A stretch of DNA of 64,000 nt from Schlesneria sp. (GCA_028291515.1 JAQGHU010000022.1:1-64000); one strand, 5' to 3'. Shown: positions 28,049-36,180, counted from the stretch's first letter. Program-made: numbers and translations. The notes: generated by a model not told the origin, from the letters alone.

Positions 28049-28088
28049 CCGTGGCACCCGCATTAAGCGAATGCCACGGCGTTTTTCC
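28049..28088 (+). terminator. Strong intrinsic terminator
   Basis: CCGTGGCA and TGCCACGG form an 8-bp GC-rich stem followed by CGTTTTTCC, 40 bases after the stop at 28008. The first half of the stem (CCGTGGCACCC) also appears at about 58096, so it may belong to a repeat family. Confidence 0.8.
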
Positions 28089-28120
28089 AGATTGAGGCGG
28101 CTCACCAATCAGTCATCTGG

Positions 28121-30295
28121 CTACCGCGAGGCAGATTTGGTCGAATGATGCGCGTGACCGGTTTCCGAAGCATCGCTTCGTCGGCTGTCAGTCAAAGACA
28201 CCAGCGCAGTAGCGGCTACATGCAGCACATGTGGCTTGGGTTCTGTGTGGCCACCCACGTCTTCGGCGAAAGCCGCAATCTCAAATGGCTTCCCGATCGG
28301 AGCATCCAAGGTGATTTCCCATTCGGCATAGCTGCCGCGGGTCGAGCGGGCGGGCCGCTCGTTGACGACGACACGTTTGACATCGCTGGCATCGGCAACA
28401 GAGCCGCGAACGCGGATGATGTTGCCATCACGCACGGCACTGGTGATCATCGTGGTCGGTGGCATCACGTCCTTAAAGCTGGACACGCCCCCAAACGACC
28501 CGCGGTTGCTTTCACTGGCTGGCGGCAATCCCATGCTCAGCGGATTGTGAATGTCGTTCACTCGCATTTCCTTGGTCGTCATGCGACGAAAACCAGATCG
28601 ATCCATGATCGAACGCCAGATCGCCACATCAGATTTGAAGACGTCCAGCCCATCGACAAACACGCCGGTCGTTCCCAGGTGAACGGCCCAGTTCGCTTCC
28701 CAGCAGCGGAAATTGCGAATCCAGAACGGCTGACCTGCCGGGGGCATCGCGTCGGCCGCTTCACGCGCCAGCGTCACGTTCTGGTCGTAGATGTCTAAGC
28801 CACCGCCGGCCGGTCGTGTCACGCCTCGCAAGTTCAGGCAGAAAAACTTCATCGTATGAGCTTCGTTATCCTCAAATCGGATAAACGGCATCACGCGAGT
28901 GTCCTGGCTTTGCAAAGTTCCATCGGGTTGACGGATGGGTTGAACCGGATTGAAGGTGTCAGTCTGCTTGCAGTCGAAGCGATAACCGTATTCAGTACAC
29001 TCGGCCGCGACGTTTCTGGTGAAGACATTCTGACAGTTGGCGAACCAGAAGCCAGCGCCACGATTGGGGTCGAAAGGAATGACCTGCTTCGGCAGCGGGT
29101 TGCCCGGCGCAACGGTCACGGCCAGGTTGTGATCGATGATGTTGTTGACTTCGGTGCCGTCTTCCAGAAAGAACCCGTGCCCGATGCTCTTGTAGCCCAC
29201 ACAATCGCGAACCACCATCGAGTCGGTGCCGTGAATGGTCAGGAACCGGTTGTGGCTGTCCCAGATCGAAGCGCCGATCACGGAACCACCACGCATCGTG
29301 TCGCCGCACAGATGAAAGTGCAGGCTATATCGACCAAGTACGTCACGCTTGCCGAGATGGCGAAACTCCGCATAACTGATACTGCCTGACGAGTGAACGT
29401 GGACCATGGTATGTCCGCGAACACCATCCGGTGCCGCCGACTCGACCACGACGTTGCGGGTGAGGTTCGCAACTTCGGCGCAGAAATCTCCCTCAGCAAA
29501 GTGGCCATGAATCAAGGGCTTATCCAGGCCGAGTGGATAACCACCCGTAAAGTCTTTTCGACCGACACTCCTGATGTGTCGCGCTTCCGTCTGTGCGTTG
29601 TCGAGAAATCCGCCGCTCTGGCCGCGGCGCTCCAGTTGTCGCTTGGTACTGGTGACGATCACCTGATCTCCGTCACGCCAATCTTCAACCCCTTCGGCCA
29701 ATGTCACGGAATTCGCACCGATTTCACTGCTGCGTTTCATCTTGACCCAGGTATTCCGCATCGGCCGTCCATGAATCTCCATGTGACCGCCGCAGTTAAT
29801 CAACGCGGGACAAGATAGCTTGTCCATTCCTTCAACGTAGTGCAGACGAATCGTCGCAGTGTGATCATCGGCGATCGGTGCTCCGGGACGTCCCACCAGC
29901 AGCGCGGGGCGAACTTCTCCCGGCGTGGAATGCGTCGGCAACATGTGGCAGTCGAAGCCTTCTTCCGTCGGAGTTTCGCTGGCGAGGACCGAGATCAGCC
30001 CCGCTTCCAGGCGAGTATTCTTGTCCCGAGCGAACTCCAGCGTCCCGGCAATCTGGACCAAACGAATGACATTGGAAGATTCCACGTCATATTCAACGGC
30101 GTGACCCTTGCGAATGAGCACCCGGTCGTTGGCGTGAGGGATCTGCGATCCTTCCCATGTCTCCTTCGCCGACCACGGGCCGGATTGCTGCGAACGAACC
30201 AGGCGGATCTCGTCAGCCTGAGTCGTCGACGCGATCAGTCCGGCGACAGCGCACACCATCCACAAGGGGGCTGCAGTTACAACGTGCAATCTCAT
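28121..30295 (-). CDS. Secreted G8-domain, parallel beta-helix protein
   Basis: A 724-residue exported protein. The signal peptide is MRLHVVTAAPLWMVCAVAGL up to about residue 29. A G8 domain follows (~35-130; SAKETWEGSQIPHANDRVLI and a strand-rich region). The rest is right-handed parallel beta-helix sequence with many short N/G-rich turns (VVRDCVGYKSIGHGFFLEDG). The architecture matches CEMIP/TMEM2-like proteins, whose animal members act on hyaluronan, so a glycan-binding or glycan-cleaving role at the surface is plausible but unproven. The start at 30295 follows GAGG by about 9 bases. It is last in an apparent operon DUF1559, lipoprotein, G8. Confidence 0.85.
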   Translation of the reverse strand: MRLHVVTAAPLWMVCAVAGLIASTTQADEIRLVRSQQSGPWSAKETWEGSQIPHANDRVLIRKGHAVEYDVESSNVIRLVQIAGTLEFARDKNTRLEAGLISVLASETPTEEGFDCHMLPTHSTPGEVRPALLVGRPGAPIADDHTATIRLHYVEGMDKLSCPALINCGGHMEIHGRPMRNTWVKMKRSSEIGANSVTLAEGVEDWRDGDQVIVTSTKRQLERRGQSGGFLDNAQTEARHIRSVGRKDFTGGYPLGLDKPLIHGHFAEGDFCAEVANLTRNVVVESAAPDGVRGHTMVHVHSSGSISYAEFRHLGKRDVLGRYSLHFHLCGDTMRGGSVIGASIWDSHNRFLTIHGTDSMVVRDCVGYKSIGHGFFLEDGTEVNNIIDHNLAVTVAPGNPLPKQVIPFDPNRGAGFWFANCQNVFTRNVAAECTEYGYRFDCKQTDTFNPVQPIRQPDGTLQSQDTRVMPFIRFEDNEAHTMKFFCLNLRGVTRPAGGGLDIYDQNVTLAREAADAMPPAGQPFWIRNFRCWEANWAVHLGTTGVFVDGLDVFKSDVAIWRSIMDRSGFRRMTTKEMRVNDIHNPLSMGLPPASESNRGSFGGVSSFKDVMPPTTMITSAVRDGNIIRVRGSVADASDVKRVVVNERPARSTRGSYAEWEITLDAPIGKPFEIAAFAEDVGGHTEPKPHVLHVAATALVSLTDSRRSDASETGHAHHSTKSASR

Positions 30296-30360
30296 CGTCA
30301 CCAACCTCGGAAATAACAATCGGAATGGACGTAACACAAAGTCCCCCGCAGGGGTCAAGT

Positions 30361-30792
30361 TCATCTTTGCAAACTCAACTTCAGTTGAGGAAGCGTATTG
30401 TTGCCAGGACCAAGTTCATAAGACATGACGGGGGTATGCAGGTTGCGATATCGACCTTTAAACTGATCCGCTCCCTCGATCGCCTCGCCCTCAGTGATCG
30501 TGACGCTCGGCCAGAACGCCGTGATCACATACGTTCCCGGCTTCAAGACGCGCGATTCAAACATTCCAGTCGCATCAGTTCGTGCTGCAGCAGACGCGGG
30601 TGTTTTCGTGTCCGTGGTTCCCCCTGCATAGAAGACCACATACACGCCTTCTGCAGGCTTCTCATCCACGTAGACCTGCCCGAAGATCTTGCATTCCGGC
30701 GGGGTTCCACAACCACTCACTAATACGAAAACGATTGCCAGACCCAATAGACCGTTTTGGATCGCCCGTCGAACATTCAACAATCTCAACAT
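30361..30792 (-). CDS. Small lipoprotein with carboxypeptidase-regulatory-like fold
   Basis: A 143-residue lipoprotein. The signal GLLGLAIVFVLVSGC carries lipobox LVSGC (Cys ~28). The mature part has IFGQVYVDEKPAEGVYVVFY and ATGMFESRVLKPGTYVITAF, both typical of the beta-sandwich family accompanying DUF1559 genes. It lies 90 bases after the DUF1559 gene and 65 bases before the G8 gene on the same strand, which suggests one secreted or surface module. Confidence 0.8.
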   Translation of the reverse strand: MLRLLNVRRAIQNGLLGLAIVFVLVSGCGTPPECKIFGQVYVDEKPAEGVYVVFYAGGTTDTKTPASAAARTDATGMFESRVLKPGTYVITAFWPSVTITEGEAIEGADQFKGRYRNLHTPVMSYELGPGNNTLPQLKLSLQR

Positions 30793-30882
30793 TAGAGCGC
30801 ATCACCTAACTGTGGCGTCCCGCGAGCGGAAATCCACTGTGTCTAACCCATGTTTCAACGCGACACGGAAGTGCGACCCGCA

Positions 30883-31893
30883 CTAAAAGTCGCCAATCAC
30901 TTCGCTGCCATCGCGAGTTGCCAAGCCCATCAGAATTGCCGCTGACATCCCCTCGGAGAGTATTCGCACACTGCCGTCACCCAGCGCGACATGGGCTCCC
31001 CCCGGATGAAACGCAAAGACCCCTTGCGAGTTATTGCAGTTGATTGTGCATTCCGTGCCGGACGGAATGTTCGACAGGGTGGTGGGATAAGTGGCGGCTG
31101 TATAGCTGGGGTAGGTCTGAATCTGATAAGCGCACCAGCCGAGCCATGTGCCCCAGGCTCCCGGTTGATCTAGCGTCAAATCGCTGGTGGGCATTGGCAT
31201 CCCCACCCCTTTCACGTAGTGAACGTCATAGCCCGCATGTTCTGAAACCAGGATTGTGTTCGACAATCCGTCGGTCGCGTCACGCATCTGCGGAGAGGCC
31301 CCTTTCAGGAGCGGGTTCGGAGTCAGACCGGAACTGTTGACGAGCGCATAGCTGCTCGCATTAATGCCATGATTCACCCAATAATCGGATGCCCAACCGG
31401 TCATGATGGTGGGATCACTGGGATCGGTCGTGGAGCCACTGGCAGTAATGTAATTCCCGTACTTTTTGCCGGTGCTGCTCGACAATCGCATCTTGATCAA
31501 ACCCGGGACCGGGCTGGAAGGGCAGCGAATGATTGACACCGGAGTATTGGCGACCGGTTGATTCACAGGGTCGGCGAATCCTCCCGCAGCCGAAACGTTG
31601 AACCTGCCAGCGAGGTTGCCCTGGTCGATATAAGGGAGCAACGCGACCATTTGTCCATATTGAGGCTTGCTGGACAGGCGGGCGCCCGGGAAGCAGTTGT
31701 AGACGTCGTGATAGTTGTGCATCGACAAGGCAAGTTGCTTGAGATTGTTCTTGCAAGACATGCGTCGAGCCGCCTCGCGGGCCTGTTGCACCGCCGGCAG
31801 CAATAGAGCAATCAGGATCGCAATAATCGCGATCACAACCAGCAATTCAATCAAAGTGAACGCGGAGCGCCGGCGCACCGGACGGGAATCCAT
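30883..31893 (-). CDS. DUF1559 prepilin-like protein
   Basis: A 336-residue second DUF1559 protein in the window. It starts [20 protein letters not shown] with the prepilin cleavage site A-F and the conserved Glu5. The body carries [20 protein letters not shown], a [16 protein letters not shown] box and the C-terminal [11 protein letters not shown]. It is the first gene of an apparent operon with a small lipoprotein and the G8 protein. The leader is basic (RRR) as expected for prepilin peptidase substrates. Confidence 0.93.
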   Translation of the reverse strand: MDSRPVRRRSAFTLIELLVVIAIIAILIALLLPAVQQAREAARRMSCKNNLKQLALSMHNYHDVYNCFPGARLSSKPQYGQMVALLPYIDQGNLAGRFNVSAAGGFADPVNQPVANTPVSIIRCPSSPVPGLIKMRLSSSTGKKYGNYITASGSTTDPSDPTIMTGWASDYWVNHGINASSYALVNSSGLTPNPLLKGASPQMRDATDGLSNTILVSEHAGYDVHYVKGVGMPMPTSDLTLDQPGAWGTWLGWCAYQIQTYPSYTAATYPTTLSNIPSGTECTINCNNSQGVFAFHPGGAHVALGDGSVRILSEGMSAAILMGLATRDGSEVIGDF

Positions 31894-32106
31894 AAGACAG
31901 ATCCTTCAAGAACCGAAAGCTGTTGGGGAGTGGTAGGAGATCCATCGGGCTCCTCCTCAAGCGAACAGTGTGCCAGACGCGGCGATGTTGAAATTGCTCA
32001 AGCAATCCCCGAGGGCACGGTCTCATGCCCTCACTCGGTGTCAATTGAATCGACATCAAGTGTCGCGCAATGCGACACGGCCGTCTTTTCATCGCTTCGG
32101 ATCTGC

Positions 32107-32140
32107 GTAGCCAATCTCGTCAAGAGATTGGGTGAAGTCG
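32107..32140. repeat. Palindromic repeat, copy 1
   Basis: The core CCAATCTC-GTCAA-GAGATTGG is a hairpin, followed by GTGAAGTCGCTGTGC. Related copies are at 38115-38157 (CTAATCTC / GAGAGTGG, then GCGAAGTCGATGTGC) and 40110-40136. Confidence 0.7.
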
Positions 32141-32212
32141 CTGTGCCAACACAGAGCCATAGAGAGCAAGCCATGTATCTACGGTCTGGAGAATTTCGAT
32201 GCCCTCTGCCTT

Positions 32213-32262
32213 CGATTTACCTCTGTTCTCTCTGTGCCTCTGTGTTTCTAACTCTTCTGCTT
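32213..32262. repeat. CTCTGTGCCTCTGTG repeat, copy 1
   Basis: CTCTCTGTGCCTCTGTGTTTC followed by TAACTCTTCTGC recurs at about 40228-40270, and in inverted form at about 40160-40187. All three lie in gene-free spacers next to a CCAATCTC palindrome. Confidence 0.6.
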
Positions 32263-32298
32263 TTCTTAACTCTCGTCTGAACCACCGGTAACTCGCGC

Positions 32299-32811
32299 CT
32301 ATGATCCATTCTTCCATGTGCGAGCCATGAATCGTCCCGTTTCACCCGCAAGCACATGGAGGGCTTGGCTGAGGTTACGGGCACGGGCCTCTGGTGATTT
32401 CAGACCCGAAAAACGTCGGAGGACTTCCTTCTGGCGGCTGGGGGACAACGCCTTCCAGTTCTTCACGGCTTGCGGGTTCTCGACGAGCGCCAGCTGGAAC
32501 CATCGTGGCATGGGATGCTGAGGGCCGTTTCGATAGCTCGCGTCAAAATCGATCTGCACTCGCACGCGATCACCGACTGCTGTCCCCGACGCCGTTCGAA
32601 CATCGCCGCGCAGGTACAGATAGAAGCCGCCGTTGCCCGCCGGCATCATGTTAATGCGCCAGGCCTGCTCCGGTTTGCCGTTGATGCGCGCCAGCACGGG
32701 CAGCGGCTTGCGCCAGCCCGGCTTGATGGCGTTCGCTCGACGCGCACTCACGAGGATGAATGGGTTGATACCTCGAATCTGCATCGTCGCTGTGAAAGTG
32801 GAAGCTGCCAA
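32299..32811 (-). CDS. DUF1905 / YdeI-type (OmdA-like) protein
   Basis: A 170-residue soluble protein. The N-terminal DUF1905 beta-barrel (~1-95) includes FTATMQIRG, INPFILVSARRA and DRVRVQIDFDASYR. The C-terminal helical YdeI/OmdA-like part (~110-165) contains NWKALSPSRQKEVLRRFSGL and ARNLSQALHVLAG. The family is called bacteriocin-protection-like, but its function is not established. It lies at the downstream end of the minus-strand cassette series and may be the last cassette. Confidence 0.8.
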   Translation of the reverse strand: MAASTFTATMQIRGINPFILVSARRANAIKPGWRKPLPVLARINGKPEQAWRINMMPAGNGGFYLYLRGDVRTASGTAVGDRVRVQIDFDASYRNGPQHPMPRWFQLALVENPQAVKNWKALSPSRQKEVLRRFSGLKSPEARARNLSQALHVLAGETGRFMARTWKNGS

Positions 32812-32896
32812 GAAAACCTCGAATCTGAAATGATTTTACGATACTGCTCGAGGTGTACCCTTCGTACTTGACGCCTGCCTGGCGTTGTTGGGCAGA

Positions 32897-33220
32897 TCAG
32901 ATACTCTGATATCTCTGGATGGTTTCTCTGAGTTCCTCGCTGAATTCGGCAAATTCCTCATCAGTGATCAGGCCCGAAGTCCTCATCAATGTCACTTTGA
33001 GCAACGCATTCGATCGGCGGATGTCGTCAAAGATCATCGCCATCGTTTTGTTCTGATCTTGGATCAACCCGAAGACCTTCAAATACCGTTCGTGAGCCGT
33101 CGCAGCCGCGTCAGAACACGTGCCCTGCACATCCGACAGGACGCGGTGACAGAACCGATCTAGCGCGATCGGCTGCAGGCGACGCAACAGCTTCCAGTCT
33201 GATTCTCTGATGTGATTCAT
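32897..33220 (-). CDS. Cassette ORF: small helical hypothetical protein
   Basis: A 107-residue, mostly helical protein: MNHIRESDWKLLRRLQPIAL at the start, then HERYLKVFGLIQDQNKTMAM and an acidic C-terminus. Similar small proteins are familiar from integron gene cassettes, but I cannot name a family. The ATG at 33220 has GGA-rich sequence ahead and is preferred to a TTG 15 bases upstream. It follows repeat R1 on the minus strand. Confidence 0.65.
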   Translation of the reverse strand: MNHIRESDWKLLRRLQPIALDRFCHRVLSDVQGTCSDAAATAHERYLKVFGLIQDQNKTMAMIFDDIRRSNALLKVTLMRTSGLITDEEFAEFSEELRETIQRYQSI

Positions 33221-33249
33221 CGATCCGATCTTCAAAGCCGAACGACCAA

Positions 33250-33310
33250 GGTAACTTGCCAGCGATCAAGACGGGCTGCCTATCAACACCTGCACTTTGA
33301 GGGACGCCTT
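33250..33310 (-). repeat. Cassette-separating repeat R1 (attC-like)
   Basis: It reads GGTAACTTGCCAGCGATCAA on the + strand, then TATCAACACCTGCACTTTGA. It shares both boxes with R4 (GGTAACTTGCCCGCGAT and ATCAACGCGCCAACACTTTG), but its right-hand CAAGTTG arm is missing or degraded. It separates the 107-residue and 188-residue ORFs. Confidence 0.6.
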
Positions 33311-33376
33311 TGCAACATTCACTGAGGGCGAGCGAAACGCTCGACCCCAGCCACCCCGCCGTTCAGCATGCGGTCG

Positions 33377-33943
33377 TCACGAGGTTCCCGGAAATTCCTT
33401 ACGCAATATCTCCCACCTTGGATCAACACCGCTTTGTGGAAACTGCCCTTCATGCATGCCGTAATGTTCCCGCCAAATCGTCGTCAACTTTTCCATCCCG
33501 TAAGGAGACTGCATGATCTGGTCAAGTTCGGCGGATCGTTCGAAATAGGGATGGACAGGTGGCTCCGATTCACCGGTCGCAAGCCGACATTCGTTCAACA
33601 ATTCCTGGGATATGGAAGCTTGTGCGTCGAAACTATAAGCAAACGCTTCACCGTTCGCCTCGCCGAAAATATTGTTGCACTTCCAGCATAGCGACGCATG
33701 ACAGAGGATGATTCCTCTTTCGAGGAAGCGCAACCCAAACGGTGGGCTGTGACACCTGGCTGGCTCCCCAACAGGCAAGCGCCTCCAGAGCGCCGCGATA
33801 CGCTGCGCGTTCTCATCACAGAGTGCTGCGCTCGGAGTGGCGACCGCGACCGCTTCTCGGATATCGTCGATGTCGACATCCCGAATAACGATCACTTCCA
33901 CGACTGAAACCGCAGGCAACAAGGAGGGAACGTAATCGTCCAT
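33377..33943 (-). CDS. Cassette ORF: hypothetical protein with Cys pairs
   Basis: A 188-residue soluble protein. It has an N-terminal segment VVEVIVIRDVDIDDIREAVA, then RIAALWRRLPVGEPARCHSP, a possible metal site (ARCHSPPFGLRFL ... CWKCNNIF), and a C-terminal segment with LLNECRLATGE. Cys and His spacing could bind zinc. No family is recognised. It lies between repeats R1 and R2 on the minus strand with no obvious own promoter. Confidence 0.65.
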   Translation of the reverse strand: MDDYVPSLLPAVSVVEVIVIRDVDIDDIREAVAVATPSAALCDENAQRIAALWRRLPVGEPARCHSPPFGLRFLERGIILCHASLCWKCNNIFGEANGEAFAYSFDAQASISQELLNECRLATGESEPPVHPYFERSAELDQIMQSPYGMEKLTTIWREHYGMHEGQFPQSGVDPRWEILRKEFPGTS

Positions 33944-33964
33944 GTGAGTCGTTTTCCAAACCCC

Positions 33965-34045
33965 TAAATGTCCGATGCGACTTGTCCACGATCAAAAATG
34001 GGCTTCTTATCAACACGCCAACACTGTGAACCACCCCGCGGATCC
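33965..34045 (-). repeat. Cassette-separating repeat R2 (attC-like, diverged)
   Basis: The core ATCAACACGCCAACACTGTG is nearly identical to R3 (ATCAACACGCTAACACTCTG) and R4 (ATCAACGCGCCAACACTTTG), and is followed by GAACC as in both. The left arm is diverged (GCGACTTGTCCACGATCAA). The GGTCC...CAAAGTTTG sequence at 34058-34075 may be the degraded right arm. Confidence 0.6.
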
Positions 34046-34124
34046 AGGAATTGGCCTAGGTCCAATCAAAGTTTGTCATCGATGGCGAGATGTTCAGACG
34101 CTACTCGTCGTCTCTGTACTTCCA

Positions 34125-34541
34125 TCAGCTCTCCGGCTCACCATAATCATCGTCCCACGGCAACTCACCAACATCAACATACGCGTGGCAATGTCCGCAC
34201 TGCTGAGTTGTGCCGTCGAGTGTGCTGGGAAACGGAGTTGTTTTTCCACAACCTTCACAGAGGACTTGGATCTCGCCGGAGCCTTCACCAGAGGTGACGT
34301 TCGCCTTTTTCTTTTCCTCGAAATCTTGAATTAAGGCCGTGGCCGTCGGAAGAGTTTCTTCATCGACCCAGATGTTTGGCTTGTGGAATTGACTGATCGT
34401 GCCAAAGGCCCACAGACTGACTCCAGACTGGTCCTCGCTCGCATGCGCGAGCACGCCATTGGCCTGAAGCATCAGGACAATCATGTGGGCCTCTGCATTG
34501 GACCCCGCGGTGTGAACAATCGATGGCTTTTTGAAGTCCAT
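34125..34541 (-). CDS. Cassette ORF: DUF2007-like protein with zinc ribbon
   Basis: A 138-residue soluble protein. The N-terminal half (MDFKKPSIVHTAGSNAEAHM, IVLMLQANGVLAHASEDQSG, IWVDEETLPTATALIQDF) has the alternation of DUF2007-type signal-transducing proteins. The C-terminal half is a zinc ribbon with VLCEGCGK and QQCGHCH (two CxxC pairs). It ends acidic (DDDYGEPES). A good ribosome binding site (GAGGCGG) precedes the ATG. It is flanked by repeats R2 and R3. The zinc ribbon is clear; the DUF2007 assignment is by pattern. Confidence 0.7.
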   Translation of the reverse strand: MDFKKPSIVHTAGSNAEAHMIVLMLQANGVLAHASEDQSGVSLWAFGTISQFHKPNIWVDEETLPTATALIQDFEEKKKANVTSGEGSGEIQVLCEGCGKTTPFPSTLDGTTQQCGHCHAYVDVGELPWDDDYGEPES

Positions 34542-34573
34542 TTATCCGCCTCAAATGTAACGCCATAAAATTG

Positions 34574-34658
34574 AGGTAACTCGCCCGCCATAAATGACGT
34601 GCCCGATCAACACGCTAACACTCTGAACCGCCAGCGACTGCGGGTCAAGTTGTCCGCC
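34574..34658 (-). repeat. Cassette-separating repeat R3 (attC-like)
   Basis: On the + strand the left arm GAGGTAACTCGCCCGC pairs with the right arm GCGGGTCAAGTTGTCC, leaving unpaired bases on one side only. The conserved core ATCAACACGCTAACACTCTG and the following GAACCGCCAGCGACTGCGGG lie between them. This is the fold expected of an attC site: imperfect inverted ends with extrahelical bases. Confidence 0.65.
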
Positions 34659-34674
34659 ACGTTCGACGTCTGCA

Positions 34675-35073
34675 CTAGCCGAGGTCGACAGTACCGTACC
34701 CGCCCACGGCCAACACATCCTGCACCTTGCGGAACATCGTCTGCCCGTAGGTCGTCTCGGGTGATTCGTCGGGCATGCGCACCGTGACCGGCGGCACCGA
34801 GAAGAAGCGGAAAAACCGGCCTGCTGGTGGGTGAAACCAGTCCCGATCTGCTACCGAGGGGAAACCGCGCACCCGGAAGCCCAGTCTAGCAAGTGGCCAG
34901 TACAGCCAACCGAGACGATACCATTGGGCGATGTCGAGGAAACGGACGACAACCCACTCGCCTTCGGAAAGCAACTCCAACCGATCAGGATGCACCGCCA
35001 CCTCAGTCACGCCAGGAAGCCCCTCTACCGCGCTCGGGATGAATCGCAGGCTATCGATTGCGATCGTCGTCAA
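34675..35073 (-). CDS. Cassette ORF: hypothetical protein, TTG start
   Basis: A 132-residue soluble protein with aromatic-rich sequence (EGEWVVVRFLDIAQWYRLGW, GRFFRFFSVPPVTVRMPDES). The start codon is TTG at 35073, supported by an excellent ribosome binding site GGAGGGAG 6-7 bases ahead; no ATG fits as well. It ends 17 bases before repeat R3 and follows the 162-residue ORF by 46 bases, so these two genes appear to share one cassette. No family is recognised. Confidence 0.65.
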   Translation of the reverse strand: MTTIAIDSLRFIPSAVEGLPGVTEVAVHPDRLELLSEGEWVVVRFLDIAQWYRLGWLYWPLARLGFRVRGFPSVADRDWFHPPAGRFFRFFSVPPVTVRMPDESPETTYGQTMFRKVQDVLAVGGYGTVDLG

Positions 35074-35119
35074 CGTGTACTCCCTCCCTCCAAACGCCCA
35101 AGCTCAGCGGCCGCGGCGA

Positions 35120-35608
35120 CTACGAGATCTCACCCCTGGCAAGCCGCCACCGGTTGCCATGATCCGCGGCAGCGCCTGGTTTGGCAGGCAACTCCGACAC
35201 CACCAGCAGTTCCCGCACGCGGAAAAACGTGCGGCTCTCGGGCAGTTTTGCCGGTCGCACCCGCTCGTTGCGATTGGCCGGTGCGGCCTGGTCGCCATCC
35301 CAGCATGCGTAAACCTCGACTGCCGGCTGATCCTGAAGAGCACCGACCAAGAACTCGGCCAGCCGCCGCCGCGATTCCTTCTTGGCTGGTAAGTCGGCCT
35401 CATCCTCGAACCCTTCGTCCTCGCCCCACTGAAATCCGCAACCGCAGCGATCGTGTGACCCGACATAATACACGCACGGCTTCGAGAAGTGCCTGCGCAC
35501 CGGTTCGTCTTGCTTCGAAAGGTCCGCGGTGTGGAACCGCGGGTTGTCTTGGTCCCAGGCCAGTGTGGGCAACGGGTAGTCGGACGCGACATAAACCATC
35601 ATGCACAT
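35120..35608 (-). CDS. Cassette ORF: hypothetical protein with Cys-rich centre
   Basis: A 162-residue soluble protein starting MCMMVYVASDYPLPTLAWDQ. Its centre has KPCVYYVGSHDRCGCGFQWG, a C-x9-C-G-C-G-F pattern that may bind a metal. The rest contains LAEFLVGALQDQPAVEVYAC and FFRVRELLVVSEL. Proteins of this type are widespread as cassette-associated hypotheticals, but no function is known to me. It is flanked upstream by repeat R4 and shares its cassette with the 132-residue ORF. Confidence 0.65.
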   Translation of the reverse strand: MCMMVYVASDYPLPTLAWDQDNPRFHTADLSKQDEPVRRHFSKPCVYYVGSHDRCGCGFQWGEDEGFEDEADLPAKKESRRRLAEFLVGALQDQPAVEVYACWDGDQAAPANRNERVRPAKLPESRTFFRVRELLVVSELPAKPGAAADHGNRWRLARGEIS

Positions 35609-35918
35609 CGTGTCGCTCTCCGCAACCGTCCCCGCCGCCGAACGTTTAAGGTAACTTGCCCGCGATTGATCAGGCGTCCGATCAACGCGCCAACACTTTG
35701 AACCCTCAACGAGTGTAGGTCAAGTTGACGGCCTCGACCCTGTCCAGGCTGAGCGCAGCTGGCGACTCTCGCCAGAATTGTCCACAATAGCCAAAGGAGA
35801 GATTCGGGCCGTTGTTTATGGGAGAATTGAGAAGACGCCACAGAGCGCCAAGCCGTGAACGATTCTCAAGGTGGCTGGCACCGGTGGCACTTAAGTCTAC
35901 ATCCTCTGAGGTATCGGC
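35609..35918. other. Spacer holding repeat R4
   Basis: About 310 bases with repeat R4 (35649-35732) and a short hairpin TGGCGA-CTC-TCGCCA near 35760-35774. No other element is apparent. Confidence 0.4.
35649..35732 (-). repeat. Cassette-separating repeat R4 (attC-like, best copy)
   Basis: On the + strand GGTAACTTG-CC at the left end pairs with GG-T-CAAGTTGAC at the right end, leaving one extrahelical base. Inside, GCGATTGATC pairs with GATCAACGC with one bulged A. The core ATCAACGCGCCAACACTTTG and GAACCCTCAACGAGTGTAGG match R3. It is the most complete copy and marks the upstream end of the series. Confidence 0.7.
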
Positions 35919-36158
35919 ATGCGATGTTTATTGTTGGCACTCTTTTCAATCATTGTGCTTTGTGGAAACGGTGCGCAAGTGATGTCAGCGGAGGCAACAC
36001 GAGAACCTTATGAGTCAAAGTCGACTGCAATGAAGTTCGCTTTGTTCCCACGCGGAACATTCAAGATGGGTAGCCATGAGTCTAGTAGTCAACTAGTGGC
36101 CAAGTACCGAGAGTGTGGTGCGAAAGCGACCTTCTTTGCTCAAGAATGTCGGTACTGA
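35919..36158 (+). pseudogene. Truncated formylglycine-generating-enzyme (SUMF1) fragment
   Basis: A 79-codon ORF. It begins with a signal-like segment (MRCLLLALFSIIVLCGNGAQ) and then has KFALFPRGTFKMGSHESSSQ, which matches the start of SUMF1/FGE-sulfatase domains (xPxGxFxMGSPxSE). Family domains run about 200 residues more; here the frame ends after ~30 residues, exactly at the first of two 27-bp repeats (36151-36177). It looks like a gene cut by insertion of the unit between the repeats. No continuation is seen beyond the second repeat. Confidence 0.5.
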
Positions 36159-36177
36159 CCAGCTTTTGTGTTGATGG
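36151..36177 (+). repeat. 27-bp flanking repeat, left copy
   Basis: It starts GGTACTGACCAGC and ends GTGTTGATGG. A second copy at 36802-36828 differs at one base (T to A at position 14). A partner of its first half in inverted orientation (GGCCAAGTACCGAG, 36098-36111) lies just before it, giving an imperfect stem. Confidence 0.7.
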
Positions 36178-36180
36178 AAG

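Larger units (their letters stand above)
31894..32298. other. Repeat-rich intergenic region
   Basis: About 400 bases. It holds a palindromic repeat at 32107-32140 (CCAATCTC ... GAGATTGG core) and, at about 32213-32262, the CTCTGTGCCTCTGTGTTTC sequence found again near 40235. No ORF is supported. These elements mark the left edge of the mosaic accessory region. Confidence 0.5.

Noticed and set aside
32860-32890. Additional attC site next to the 107-residue ORF (GCCTGCCTGGCGTTGTTGGG)
   Set aside because: GTTGGGC fits the classical R' box, but no matching left arm or R1-R4 core was found, so it is not called.
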